Part shown: positions 1 through 8,929 of the stretch, one piece after another
Position numbering within the stretch: the stretch's first letter is position 1
Layout of the letters: every line of letters starts with the position of its first letter
Origin: G963663315 sp963665165
GTDB taxonomy: Bacteria; Pseudomonadota; Gammaproteobacteria; Arenicellales; Poriferihabitantaceae
Direction of reading: 5' to 3'
NCBI GenBank assembly: GCA_963665165.1
Contig: OY761989.1
Span: 868,001-932,000 of the forward strand
DNA: 64,000 bases
Position numbers and translations under genes: made by a program
The notes under the pieces: model-generated
What the model was told of the DNA's origin: nothing
The model's database searches: none
Seen by the model: only the letters and a program-made list of their open reading frames with translations

Positions 1-930
1 AAGGGATTGTGGTTTGACGCCAACGACAATATGCCAATGACCCGTTTGATGGTCAGCCCCGCGATTGCAATCATGTTTCCCGGTTTGTCGCATATTCGCG
101 CCGTCAATTCCGGCCTGTTCCTGTTCGACCGTTCACGTATCGCAATCCGTGAACTGACCGACGGTTATGGCGCGGACCTGGACGTGATGCTGCGAATGCA
201 CACGGCCGGATGGAAAACGGTTGAAGTGGAAATCGGCCAGATCAGCCACAATACGCGCAATCTCGAACACTACAACAAAATGTCGGAGACCCTGCTTCGA
301 TTCCTGATCGACCGACATGAGCAGGCAGCCCGCAACCATCTGTTTGTCGTGACCAACGCGGCGGAAGACATCATCACCTGTTCCCTCGGCCTGGTTGCGA
401 AAAAACTGAAAAGCGGCAGCCGCGTTACCGCGTTTCTCGGACAGGACCGGGGGTACGGAGTGGACATCCTGCGGGAGGCTCTAACCGACTATCCCACGTT
501 TTCAATGGAACCGATATCCGCTGTCGATGATCTCAATGTACTGCCGTCCCGGCGCAAGACAACCATCGTTACCAGTTGCTTTTCCAGGGTCGCCGATGCG
601 GATGACCCGATAGTCAGCGCGGCCCTCAGGTTGCAGGGCAAATTCAACAAAACCGGACGGCATGGAATTCTGCTGATGATGCCGGTTCACGAAAACTGCC
701 GGTTCGCGACCGATTTTCGTCCGGATGTCCGGGTCGATATCAGTCAGGTCGTCCAGGTGAAAAAATGCGCGCAGGAGGCGTTGGGCGAAGGCGGTGAGAT
801 GGCCCGGGAGTGGATAAACGAAAGCGGGATGGCCCGGCTGCTGTGGAACGGGCAGTTCAACCCTGAAGCCACCGAATCCTTCCAGGCTTTCGACCACAAG
901 GATATTTCTCCGCCATTCGTCATCCTGTAG
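1..930 (+). CDS. Glycosyltransferase C-terminal part fused to a degenerate PIG-L-like domain (5' truncated by window edge)
   Basis: The reading frame is open at the left edge, so the N-terminus lies outside the window. The first ~100 visible residues look like the end of a family 2 (GT-A) glycosyltransferase: a segment reading NSGLFLFDRS, an acidic GADLDVMLRM stretch and a His-containing SHNTRNLEHY segment. From about residue 110 the sequence changes to a Rossmann-like domain whose first strand and helix (LFVVTNAAEDIIT) align by eye with the PIG-L/LmbE deacetylase start, which normally reads PHPDDE. A later RVDISQVVQVKK segment resembles the end of that fold. The zinc ligands are missing, so deacetylase activity is unlikely. 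The glycosyltransferase call is moderate and the substrate is unknown. The next gene is convergent and ends 12 bases away. Confidence 0.5.
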   Translation, partial: KGLWFDANDNMPMTRLMVSPAIAIMFPGLSHIRAVNSGLFLFDRSRIAIRELTDGYGADLDVMLRMHTAGWKTVEVEIGQISHNTRNLEHYNKMSETLLRFLIDRHEQAARNHLFVVTNAAEDIITCSLGLVAKKLKSGSRVTAFLGQDRGYGVDILREALTDYPTFSMEPISAVDDLNVLPSRRKTTIVTSCFSRVADADDPIVSAALRLQGKFNKTGRHGILLMMPVHENCRFATDFRPDVRVDISQVVQVKKCAQEALGEGGEMAREWINESGMARLLWNGQFNPEATESFQAFDHKDISPPFVIL

Positions 931-942
931 CCGCTTCGACGC

Positions 943-2202
943 TCAGGGGCCGGCCGACCTGCGGCAGGCCAGATAATGGCGTTGAATGGCGATTTGATCC
1001 GCCAGGTACTTAGCGTCGTGCCAAACCCCCCATATGAAGGATGACCCCCGGCGGGACAGCCAGGGCAGACCCAGAAAATAGATTCCGGGTTCGCTGGATA
1101 CCCCCCGCTCGTGCTTGGGGTTGCCGTTTCGGTCAAATGCGTCCACGTTCAACCAGCCGAAATCCGTGGCAAAGCCGGTTGCCCAGACGATGGAAGCGAT
1201 GCCAGCGTCTGCCAGATCCAGTTCAAGAACCGGGGCCGTTACACAGGCCGGATCCGGTTCGACTGCGCGGGCCTCGGGCTCTTCCGGAAAATCCATGCCG
1301 TTGCGGGCAATCCAGGCGTCGGCTTCGTCCAGTACGGACCATGTGTTCCTGTTTCCCGATTCGATATTTTCCGCCAGGTCGTTGGCAAAACGCAGTACGC
1401 CGTCGTGGTACGATTCCGTTCGTCCGACCAGCGTCATGCCTCGTGCGGCCAACCGTTTGAAGCTCACCGTCTCGCCACCATGGGCGCCGCTCACGGCAAT
1501 CGTGACATGTTCCGTGCCGGGGTCGAGGGTTGTGGCTTCCCACTTGCCGAGCACGCCCAGCCACCAGACAAAATCCTGCCCGCGGTAACTTCGGGGAGGC
1601 AGGTCGTGGGGGCCGACTGAGAGATATACCCGTTTCCCCGCGCGCAAGAGTTCGTCTGCAATCTGTGCGCCGGAAGAACCGGCGCCAACTACCAGCACAC
1701 TGCCCTGCGGCAGTTGCGCGGGATTCCGGTAGGCGCTGGAATGAATCTGGAGGATTCCCGCATCATCCGGAAGCACGGCCGGTATCGCAGGATTCTGGAA
1801 CGGTCCGGTGGCGGCCACCACACGGTCCGCTTCGATCACTCCCTCCGAAGTTTCAACGTGGAAACCGCATCGTCCGGGATTGCGTTCTACCAGCCGGACC
1901 TCCACTCCGCATCGAATGGGGGCGTTGACCATTTCCGCGTATGCCGTGAAATACTCCGCTACTCTCTCCTTTGGCGCGAACGCGTCCGGATCAAAATCGG
2001 CAAACTCCAGATTCGGGAATCGATCATGCCAGGCGGGGCCGTTCGCGACCAGCGAGTCCCACCTTTCGGAACGCCACCGTTCCGCAATACGATTTCTTTC
2101 AAGAACGAGGTGGGGTATCCCGTGGTTCCCCAGATGCTCGCTCATGGCGATGCCGGCCTGCCCGCCGCCCACTACCAGAACTTCGATTTTTTCAACTGTC
2201 AT
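943..2202 (-). CDS. FAD/NAD(P)-dependent flavin monooxygenase (FMO-like)
   Basis: A 419-residue cytosolic flavoprotein. An N-terminal FAD-binding dinucleotide fold shows VVGGGQAGIAMSEHL near residue 10, and a second fold near residue 170 shows VVGAGSSGAQIADEL, the usual NADPH site. An HSSAYRNP segment just before the second fold resembles the FMO fingerprint, and an ATG-motif segment (IVWATGFATDF) sits near the C-terminus. The family oxygenates soft nucleophiles such as amines or sulfur compounds; the substrate here is not determinable. The ATG at 2202 is preferred over an in-frame TTG four codons upstream. It lies just downstream of, and on the same strand as, acetylpolyamine amidohydrolase, so an amine substrate is possible but is inference. 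Confidence 0.8.
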   Translation of the reverse strand: MTVEKIEVLVVGGGQAGIAMSEHLGNHGIPHLVLERNRIAERWRSERWDSLVANGPAWHDRFPNLEFADFDPDAFAPKERVAEYFTAYAEMVNAPIRCGVEVRLVERNPGRCGFHVETSEGVIEADRVVAATGPFQNPAIPAVLPDDAGILQIHSSAYRNPAQLPQGSVLVVGAGSSGAQIADELLRAGKRVYLSVGPHDLPPRSYRGQDFVWWLGVLGKWEATTLDPGTEHVTIAVSGAHGGETVSFKRLAARGMTLVGRTESYHDGVLRFANDLAENIESGNRNTWSVLDEADAWIARNGMDFPEEPEARAVEPDPACVTAPVLELDLADAGIASIVWATGFATDFGWLNVDAFDRNGNPKHERGVSSEPGIYFLGLPWLSRRGSSFIWGVWHDAKYLADQIAIQRHYLACRRSAGP

Positions 2203-2290
2203 TGCAATCGGCAATCATGTCCTGGCGTTCTTCGGGGTCGGCAACGCGATGAACCTCCATTTTTCCCGGTACCTGGTTCGGGCCGTCGAC

Positions 2291-3319
2291 TCAGGCTCCT
2301 TCAAAACCGGCCAGTACGTTGATGGTGTTGATACCGATTTCCTCGACCGCATAGCCGCCTTCCATCACGAACAGGGTCGGCAACTTCAGGTCGGCGAGGA
2401 TGCCGCCGTAATGGAGGAAATCCGCGCTTTTGAGTTTGAAAAAGGAGATCGGGTCCTGTTCGAACGTGTCCACCCCAAGGGATACGATCAAAGCATCCGG
2501 CGAGTATGCCGCGATCCGTTTGCAGGCATCGCGCAGGGCTTCTGCCCAACTCCGGTAAGGCGTACCCGGAGCCATCGGATAGTTATGATTGCAGCCTTGT
2601 CCCTCGCCAGCGCCGGTTTCGTCGGCATAACCCAGGAAATGTGGAAAGGCATGGCGCGGATCGCCATGCAGCGAAGCGTACAGGACATCGGAACGGTCAT
2701 AAAATATCGCCTGGGTGCCGTTGCCGTGGTGGAAATCCACATCGAGTATCGCTGCCCGGCTGGCTCCCTGATCGAGAAATGCCTGCGCGCACACCGCGGC
2801 GTTATTGATGAAACAGTAGCCGCCGTACAGGTCTCCCGCCGCGTGATGTCCGGGCGGGCGGCACAATGCGAACGCCGAATTTTCTCCCTGGTTGATCATC
2901 TGTTGCGCGGTCAGGGCAACATCGGCGCTGGCGCGCGCCGCTTCCCAGGTGCCATCGCTGATCGAGGTTTCCATCGCCATGGCATAGTATCCCAGCTTGC
3001 CTTCGATGAAGTCCGGGATCCGTTGCTGCATGCCCCGTACCGGAACGACAGACGGTATCGCCTCGCCATTGAAACCCTCTGCCTGCCATTCGGACCAGCA
3101 GTTCTCCAGAAAGTCGATGAAGTCCGGGTCATGGATTCTCAGGATTCGATCCAGTCCGAACCGGGTCGGCCCGATCACTTCGCCGAGTTCCACCTGGCGC
3201 AGGCGGGCGAGCACATATTCCATCCGCTCCGGGCATTCGAACGGGCGCACCAGTTCACCACCATAAAGTTCGGTTCGGGCATTTCTCAAAGTGTGATCGG
3301 GGCTGTATACTGTGCGCAT
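2291..3319 (-). CDS. aphA: Acetylpolyamine amidohydrolase (histone-deacetylase superfamily)
   Basis: This enzyme removes acetyl groups from N-acetylated polyamines such as acetylputrescine or acetylspermidine. At 342 residues it has the length of the bacterial family, and the catalytic residues fall at the textbook positions: the His dyad in PPGHHA (H158, H159), zinc ligands D195 and H197 in DVDFHHGNG, D284 in SLGVDTFEQDP, and the transition-state Tyr323 in MEGGYA. The N-terminal segment with FECPERM matches the family's L1 loop. It is divergent from the aminotransferase and PotABCD-type importer that start 180 bases away, which supports a role in polyamine catabolism. Deacetylated product could feed the aminotransferase. 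Confidence 0.93.
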   Translation of the reverse strand: MRTVYSPDHTLRNARTELYGGELVRPFECPERMEYVLARLRQVELGEVIGPTRFGLDRILRIHDPDFIDFLENCWSEWQAEGFNGEAIPSVVPVRGMQQRIPDFIEGKLGYYAMAMETSISDGTWEAARASADVALTAQQMINQGENSAFALCRPPGHHAAGDLYGGYCFINNAAVCAQAFLDQGASRAAILDVDFHHGNGTQAIFYDRSDVLYASLHGDPRHAFPHFLGYADETGAGEGQGCNHNYPMAPGTPYRSWAEALRDACKRIAAYSPDALIVSLGVDTFEQDPISFFKLKSADFLHYGGILADLKLPTLFVMEGGYAVEEIGINTINVLAGFEGA

Positions 3320-3498
3320 CGCGACTACCGCTATCCGGGAAACGGAACTCCATACTGACGATAAGACAAGAGGTATGGAAAATCAATCGAAATACCAATT
3401 TACTTGAAACAGGCTTGCAGGTTAAATTCAGCCCATGGCAGTCTACCGTAATTCTGGCCGGGCCCCACCGGATCACTTGAACTCGAAGAGGTTTCTCC

Positions 3499-4929
3499 AT
3501 GATCGACCTAGATGAACAACAGCCAGTCCGGCAATCCGTCACACAGAACGATTCGCGGGAAATCTGGGAGAAAGACAGGAAACATCATCTGCATCCGTGG
3601 ACTGACTTTTCCACTTTCAAGGACCGGGGGTCGTTGATCCTGTCTGACGCGAACGGCGCTTATGTGTCCGATGCCCAGGGTAATGCCTACCTCGACGGGA
3701 TCGGCGGGTTGTGGTGTGTCAATGTTGGCTACGGGCGCAGGGAAATTGCACAGGCGATGGCTGAACAGGCTGAGAAAATGGTGTACTACTCCTCGTTCGG
3801 CCACCATACTTCGGTGCCCGCGGCGGAACTGGCCCACAAACTGGCGTCATTGGCGCCGGACGGGCTTGAGCATATCCAGTTCGGCACCGGCGGTTCCATG
3901 GCCAACGATACCGCGATCCGCATGGTCCATTTTTACTTTAACCGCCTCGGAAAGAAAACCAAGAAAAAAATCATCACCCGCCACGACGGCTATCACGGCA
4001 GCACCTACCTGACGATGTCATTGACCGGCGTCGCGTTCGATCACCAGGGCTTCGACATTATCGAGGATGGATTGATTCAGCGCGTCTCCGCGCCCAATAC
4101 CTACCGCCGCCCCGACAATATGTCGCCGGACCAGTTTTGCGATTACCTGGTCGAGGAGTTCGAGGACAAGATCAACGCGCTTGGCCCTGAAAATGTCGCC
4201 GCGTTCATCGCCGAACCGATCATGGGGGCCGGTGGGGTGATCGTCGCGCCGCCGGGTTATCACGCCAGGATGTTGCAGGTTTGCCGCAAATACGAAGTCC
4301 TGTACATTGCCGACGAAGTCGTCACCGCATTCGGGCGCCTCGGTCATTTCTTTTCTTCGGAGGACATGTTCAACATGGTTCCGGATATCATCACCAGCGC
4401 CAAGGGCTTGTCTTCGGCATACGCTCCACTGTCCGCGACGATTCTGTCCGAGCAGTTTTATGACGTGATCAGTGTGCCCCAGGCCGACGGCGCTCTGCTG
4501 ACCCATGGATTCACCTATTCCGGCCACCCGGTTTGCTGTGCCGCGGCCCTGAAAAACATCGAGATCATCGAACGTGAGGATTTGTGCGGCCATGTCCGCG
4601 AGGTCGGTCCTTACCTGCAGCGTCAACTGGAAACTCTCGGTGACCTGGACATTGTCGGCGATGTGCGCGGCAGTCATTTCATGATGTGCGTGGAAAATGT
4701 GGCCAACAAGCAAACCGGGGAACTGCTGGCCGCGGAAGTCCAGGTCGGCAACCGGATTGCCGATGCCGCCCAGAAGCGCGGGGTGCTGGTTCGGCCGATC
4801 GCCCACCTGAATGTGCTTTCGCCGCCGCTGATATTGAGTCGGGAACAGATCGACACCCTGGTCTCCGTGTTACGGGAATCCATTGTCGAGGTGATGGACG
4901 ATCTGGCGCGCGAAGGAATCCGGAAGTAA
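3499..4929 (+). CDS. spuC: Class III aminotransferase, putrescine-pyruvate type
   Basis: A PLP-dependent omega-aminotransferase of 476 residues. Landmarks are LWCVNVGYGR near residue 71, the phosphate-binding GTGGSMANDTAI near 130, HDGYHGST near 162, IAEPIMGAGG near 237, the PLP-pyridine Asp in YIADEVVTAFG (D272) and the Schiff-base lysine in TSAKGLSSAY (K302). The SEANDT element of most relatives reads SMANDT here. The family includes SpuC, which converts putrescine plus pyruvate to 4-aminobutanal plus alanine. The placement between acetylpolyamine amidohydrolase and a polyamine importer supports that substrate. Other diamines or beta-alanine cannot be excluded. The ATG at 3499 follows an AAGAGGT Shine-Dalgarno sequence. 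Confidence 0.82.
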   Translation: MIDLDEQQPVRQSVTQNDSREIWEKDRKHHLHPWTDFSTFKDRGSLILSDANGAYVSDAQGNAYLDGIGGLWCVNVGYGRREIAQAMAEQAEKMVYYSSFGHHTSVPAAELAHKLASLAPDGLEHIQFGTGGSMANDTAIRMVHFYFNRLGKKTKKKIITRHDGYHGSTYLTMSLTGVAFDHQGFDIIEDGLIQRVSAPNTYRRPDNMSPDQFCDYLVEEFEDKINALGPENVAAFIAEPIMGAGGVIVAPPGYHARMLQVCRKYEVLYIADEVVTAFGRLGHFFSSEDMFNMVPDIITSAKGLSSAYAPLSATILSEQFYDVISVPQADGALLTHGFTYSGHPVCCAAALKNIEIIEREDLCGHVREVGPYLQRQLETLGDLDIVGDVRGSHFMMCVENVANKQTGELLAAEVQVGNRIADAAQKRGVLVRPIAHLNVLSPPLILSREQIDTLVSVLRESIVEVMDDLAREGIRK

Positions 4930-4977
4930 TTTTTGCGGAATCCTTATTCCAGGGACAAGGTGACAAGCGATCATTCC

Positions 4978-6084
4978 ATGGCCAGCAGCGTCTTCGCCGT
5001 AAACGGAATCTCGATTACAAAAACCTGGGGCGCCGGTTCGTCGGCGGTGACTGCGTTGAATGACGTGTCGATCGCCATCGAGGACAATGAATTTTTTACC
5101 CTGCTCGGCCCATCCGGCTGTGGCAAGACCACATTGCTGCGCTGCATCGCCGGATTCGAGCAATTGACCGCTGGACGGATTCTGCTGTTCGACGAGGAAA
5201 TCGATCATCTGCCACCGAACAAGAGGCCGGTCAATACCGTGTTCCAGCACTATGCGCTGTTTCCCCACATGTCGGTGGCCGATAACATCAGCTTCAGCCT
5301 GAGGATGTTGAAACGCGGTGACCAGGAGATCAGGCAGACCGTCGGCAAGATGCTCGATCTCGTCCACATGTCCGAATACGCGGACCGCCGGCCGACGCAA
5401 TTGTCGGGTGGCCAGCAACAGCGGGTGGCGCTGGCCCGGGCATTGGCGAGTCATCCGAAAGTGTTGCTCCTGGATGAGCCGCTGTCCGCGCTGGATCTGA
5501 AATTGCGCCAGCAAATGCGGGTGGAATTGAAACAACTCCAGGAGGAAACCGGGATTACCTTCATCTTCGTCACCCACGATCAGGAGGAGGCGTTGACCAT
5601 GAGTGACCGCATTGCGGTCATGTCGGACGGCAGGATTCAACAAACCGGCGCGCCAGTGGAGATTTACGAACACCCGGTCAGCCACTTTGTCGCCGACTTC
5701 ATCGGGGAAACCAATTTCCTGGAAGCCGCCATTCAATCCGTGGATATCGACAGCGCCCACTGCCGCCTCGTCGGCGGGGCGCGCTTGACGGCCCGTCTCA
5801 CCACCCCGAAACAACCCGGTGACAGGGTCACGATCTCGGTGCGCCCGGAAAAGGTTCTGCTGACCGCCAAAAGCGGTGTTTCCGGCAACCGTGACGGCCG
5901 CATTGACGGTATCGTCGAGCGGTTGGTCTACCTGGGTACCGATACGCACTATCAGGTCAGGCTGGATCAACAGACGACTTTGCTCGCACGAATCCAGAAC
6001 AGCGCCGAATCGGCGAAATTCGGGGAAAACGACGCCGTTTCCGTGGTGGTTGATCAGTCGGCTTGCAGCGTGCTGGCGGATTGA
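4978..6084 (+). CDS. potA: Polyamine ABC importer ATP-binding protein (PotA/SpuF type), system 1
   Basis: The cytosolic ATPase of a spermidine/putrescine-type importer, 368 residues. Walker A is GPSGCGKTT, the Q-loop is VFQHYALFPHM, the signature is LSGGQQQR, Walker B is LLLDEPLSALD and the H-loop is FVTHDQEEA. The C-terminal third is the TOBE regulatory domain (VRPEKVLLT onward). An in-frame TTG lies 45 bases upstream, but ATG 4978 fits the family N-terminus better. It follows the aminotransferase by 48 bases and precedes the two permeases and the binding protein, forming a potABCD-like operon. Confidence 0.92.
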   Translation: MASSVFAVNGISITKTWGAGSSAVTALNDVSIAIEDNEFFTLLGPSGCGKTTLLRCIAGFEQLTAGRILLFDEEIDHLPPNKRPVNTVFQHYALFPHMSVADNISFSLRMLKRGDQEIRQTVGKMLDLVHMSEYADRRPTQLSGGQQQRVALARALASHPKVLLLDEPLSALDLKLRQQMRVELKQLQEETGITFIFVTHDQEEALTMSDRIAVMSDGRIQQTGAPVEIYEHPVSHFVADFIGETNFLEAAIQSVDIDSAHCRLVGGARLTARLTTPKQPGDRVTISVRPEKVLLTAKSGVSGNRDGRIDGIVERLVYLGTDTHYQVRLDQQTTLLARIQNSAESAKFGENDAVSVVVDQSACSVLAD

Positions 6085-6094
6085 GCGGATTGAC

Positions 6095-7000
6095 ATGATT
6101 TCCACGGCAGCAGAGCAACGTGACCGGAGAGCCCGCATCCTGCTGCTTTCCCCGGCGTTGCTGCTGGTCATCTGTTTTCTGGTTCTGCCGCTTTGCATCA
6201 TTGTCGTCTATTCGTTTCTGACTCCGGGCACTTACGGCGGCGTGATCTGGGATTTTTCCTTCGAGTCCTACATCCAGTTTCTGTTCGAGCGTGACCTGTT
6301 CGATGACACTCTGGTGTTTTCTTCAGCGTACCTGCAGATCTATTTCCGGTCATTCGTACAGGCGCTGGTCACTACCATCGCCTGTTTCCTGATCGGATTC
6401 CCCACCGCCTGGTACATCGCGACACTGCCTGAGCGGAAAAAATACATGTGGGTTCTGTTGATTACCGTGCCGTACTGGATCAATCTGTTGATCAGAACCA
6501 TTGCGATGCTGTTTCTGGTACGCAATGAAGGGCCGCTCAACTATGCACTGATAGCCAGCGGCCTGATTGATGAGCCGATCAAGATTGCCTATACCAATTA
6601 CGGGGTGGGGATTGGCCTGATCTACACTTACCTGCCGTTCATGGTGTTGCCGTTGTACGCCGCGATCGAGCGGTTCGACTTCCGTCTGGTGGAAGCGTCC
6701 TACGATCTTTACGCCAATCGCTGGATCATTTTGCGAAAAATCATTTTTCCGCTGATCGTCCCCGGCATTGTCGCCGGGTCATTGCTGGTATTCATTCCAA
6801 GCCTGGGTTCCTTTATTGCGCCGGATCTGCTCGGAGGCGGGAAAAACCTGATGATCGGAAACCTGATCGCGTTGCAGTTCCAGGGTTCGCGCAACTGGCC
6901 GTTCGGTTCGGCCGCCGCCGTGATATTGATGACGGTGGTTTTGTGCGCGCTGATGCTGTACATCCGCCAGCAGGGCAGGAACCGTTTGCAGTTGCACTGA
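6095..7000 (+). CDS. potB: Polyamine ABC importer permease 1 (PotB type), system 1
   Basis: An inner-membrane permease of 301 residues with about six transmembrane segments. The first spans residues ~14-36. The EAA loop, which docks onto the ATPase, is recognisable near residue 195 as VEASYDLYANRWIILRKIIF and is followed by PLIVPGIVAGSLLVF. The ATG at 6095 lies 10 bases after the potA stop; the frame extends further upstream but only as overlap inside potA. The stop overlaps the next start by one base, implying coupled translation. Confidence 0.9.
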   Translation: MISTAAEQRDRRARILLLSPALLLVICFLVLPLCIIVVYSFLTPGTYGGVIWDFSFESYIQFLFERDLFDDTLVFSSAYLQIYFRSFVQALVTTIACFLIGFPTAWYIATLPERKKYMWVLLITVPYWINLLIRTIAMLFLVRNEGPLNYALIASGLIDEPIKIAYTNYGVGIGLIYTYLPFMVLPLYAAIERFDFRLVEASYDLYANRWIILRKIIFPLIVPGIVAGSLLVFIPSLGSFIAPDLLGGGKNLMIGNLIALQFQGSRNWPFGSAAAVILMTVVLCALMLYIRQQGRNRLQLH

Positions 7001-7812
7001 TGAAACCGGCCCGAAAAACACGCGACCTCAGGCAATATCCCGGTTTCGGGGGCATTACCTGGGTCTGCATGATATTTCTTTATGGCCCACTGGTCATCAT
7101 TGCCCTCTACTCGTTCAATGAAATTCGATCCATAACCGTGTGGGGCGGATTCAGTTTTTCCTGGTATGTGAAGGCGTTCAACAACGACCTGATTCAACGC
7201 GCGACCTGGAACTCCATCGTCATCGCCGTTTCAGCAGCGACCCTGGCGACGATATTCGCCACTACAGCCGCGCTGGCCATCATTCGCAATCGACACTTTC
7301 GGGGCCGGGAGGCGAGTATCGGACTCATCAGCCTGCCGCTCATGGTGCCTGAAATAGTGACCGCGATCGCATCACTGGTATTTTTCGTTCTGGTCGGTAT
7401 TCCGCTCGGAATCGGCAGTATCCTGCTGGCCCATACCGTGTTTTGCATTCCCTTTGCCTACCTGCCGATCACAGCGCGGCTCGAAGGCATCGAAGGCCAT
7501 TACGAGGAGGCGGCCAAGGACCTGTACGCCAGCGATTGGCAGGCATTTCGATATGTCATGCTGCCGATGCTGTTTCCCGGCATCGTAGCCGGATTCATCC
7601 TGGCGTTCATTATTTCGCTGGACGATTTCATCATTACCAATTTCGTGGCCGGACCTGGCGCCACCACCCTGCCACTGGCGATATACGGCCTGGTCCGCAC
7701 CGGGCTGACACCGGAAATAAACGCGGTATCGACCCTGCTTTTACTTGTTTCGATCATTTTTGTTACACTTTCGTATCTATTGGGCAGGAGGCGTGACCAG
7801 AGTATCCACTAG
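7000..7812 (+). CDS. potC: Polyamine ABC importer permease 2 (PotC type), system 1
   Basis: The second inner-membrane permease of the importer, 270 residues. Hydrophobic segments begin at WVCMIFLYGPLVIIALYSF (residue ~20), and the EAA motif is EEAAKDLYASDWQAFRYVM near residue 166, followed by FPGIVAGFILAFIISLDDF, which is typical of PotC. The ATG at 7000 overlaps the potB stop by one base. An earlier in-frame start would require a 58-base overlap and would add a hydrophilic segment not seen in the family. Confidence 0.9.
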   Translation: MKPARKTRDLRQYPGFGGITWVCMIFLYGPLVIIALYSFNEIRSITVWGGFSFSWYVKAFNNDLIQRATWNSIVIAVSAATLATIFATTAALAIIRNRHFRGREASIGLISLPLMVPEIVTAIASLVFFVLVGIPLGIGSILLAHTVFCIPFAYLPITARLEGIEGHYEEAAKDLYASDWQAFRYVMLPMLFPGIVAGFILAFIISLDDFIITNFVAGPGATTLPLAIYGLVRTGLTPEINAVSTLLLLVSIIFVTLSYLLGRRRDQSIH

Positions 7813-7860
7813 CGCTGGAGCCCATCACCGATCATCCATAATCATCCGAAGGAGGAGAAC

Positions 7861-8895
7861 ATGAAAAAAATCCTGAACGCGTTTGCCGCTTTGCTATGCC
7901 TTGTATTCGTTTCCGGCCCGGTAATGGCCGAAGGCAAGCTCAACATATATAACTGGTTCGATTACCTTCCACAGGAATTGATCGACAAATTCTCTGCCGA
8001 GTATGATGTCGAGGTGACCATGGATACTTACGATTCCAACGAATCGCTGCTGGCCAAGCTGAAATCCGGGGTCACCGGTTACGACCTTGCGGTACCCGGA
8101 GATTACATGGTCCAGATACTGATTCAGGAAGGCATGCTGGAGCAGGTCAACGCATTCGAGTTCGAAAACTTCGGCAACATGGATCCCAACTATATCGATG
8201 TGTACTTTGATCCGGGTCGCAAGTATTCGGTGCCCTATCAATGGGGGACAACCGGTTTCATGGTCGATACCGCCGTGTATGACGGTGACATCGATACTCT
8301 GGAAATCATTTTCAACCCGCCGCCGGAACTGCAAGGCAAAATCAACATGCTGAAAGACGTCAACGACGTACTCAACGCGGGTTTGCGTTATCTCGGGCTG
8401 GACCGTTGCAATGAAAATCCGGAAGATCTCAAGAAGCTGAATGATTTGCTGAGCAACGCCAAACAGCACTGGTTGAGTTTCAACTCCGACGGCGCCAAGG
8501 AAGTGCTGGTGTCCGGTGACGCCGCGGTCGGGCAGATCTGGAATGGATTCGGCATGCGCGCCCGCGAGGAGAAGGCGACCCTGAAATACGCTTACCCAAA
8601 GGAAGGTTTTACCGGCTGGATGGACAATCTTGTCGCGTTGAAGGGCGCTCCCAATCTCGACAATGCAAAAAAGTTCATGAATTTCATGCTGGAACCTGAA
8701 AACGCCGCCACCCTGACCAACTTTGCCCGGTACACCGCGGGGGTGTCCGGCACTACACCCTATCTGGATGACGAGCTGAAGACAGCCCACGAAGTCAACC
8801 TGCCTGCGTCGGCGCCCGCGCCCGAGTTCGTACCACCTTGTTCCGACAATGTGATCCGGCTGTATGACCGCATCTGGACCAATTTGTTGAAGTAA
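7861..8895 (+). CDS. potD: Periplasmic polyamine-binding protein (PotD/PotF family), system 1
   Basis: The substrate receptor of the importer, 344 residues. A Sec signal peptide occupies residues 1-23 with a probable signal-peptidase I site at VMA-EGK. The mature start KLNIYNWFDYLPQELIDKF is a PotD/PotF hallmark, and PYQWGTTGF, KSGVTGYDLAVPG and GEAAVGQ-like segments line the binding cleft in this family. An excellent Shine-Dalgarno AAGGAGGAG sits just before ATG 7861. Whether it prefers putrescine, spermidine or another diamine cannot be read from sequence. Confidence 0.92.
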   Translation: MKKILNAFAALLCLVFVSGPVMAEGKLNIYNWFDYLPQELIDKFSAEYDVEVTMDTYDSNESLLAKLKSGVTGYDLAVPGDYMVQILIQEGMLEQVNAFEFENFGNMDPNYIDVYFDPGRKYSVPYQWGTTGFMVDTAVYDGDIDTLEIIFNPPPELQGKINMLKDVNDVLNAGLRYLGLDRCNENPEDLKKLNDLLSNAKQHWLSFNSDGAKEVLVSGDAAVGQIWNGFGMRAREEKATLKYAYPKEGFTGWMDNLVALKGAPNLDNAKKFMNFMLEPENAATLTNFARYTAGVSGTTPYLDDELKTAHEVNLPASAPAPEFVPPCSDNVIRLYDRIWTNLLK

Positions 8896-8911
8896 CCGGC
8901 TTCAGGTCTGG

Positions 8912-8929
8912 GCGCCTTGCCAAGGGCGC
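8912..8929. terminator. Imperfect GC-rich hairpin between convergent potD and waaF
   Basis: GCGCCTT and AAGGGCGC form an imperfect stem with one bulged G and a three-base loop. The hairpin fills the short gap between the potD stop and the waaF stop. There is no T-run, so it is at best a weak bidirectional terminator. Confidence 0.3.

Noticed and set aside
1041..3358. Long plus-strand frames opposite the monooxygenase and amidohydrolase genes
   Set aside because: They are antisense shadows of well-supported genes with no recognisable domains.
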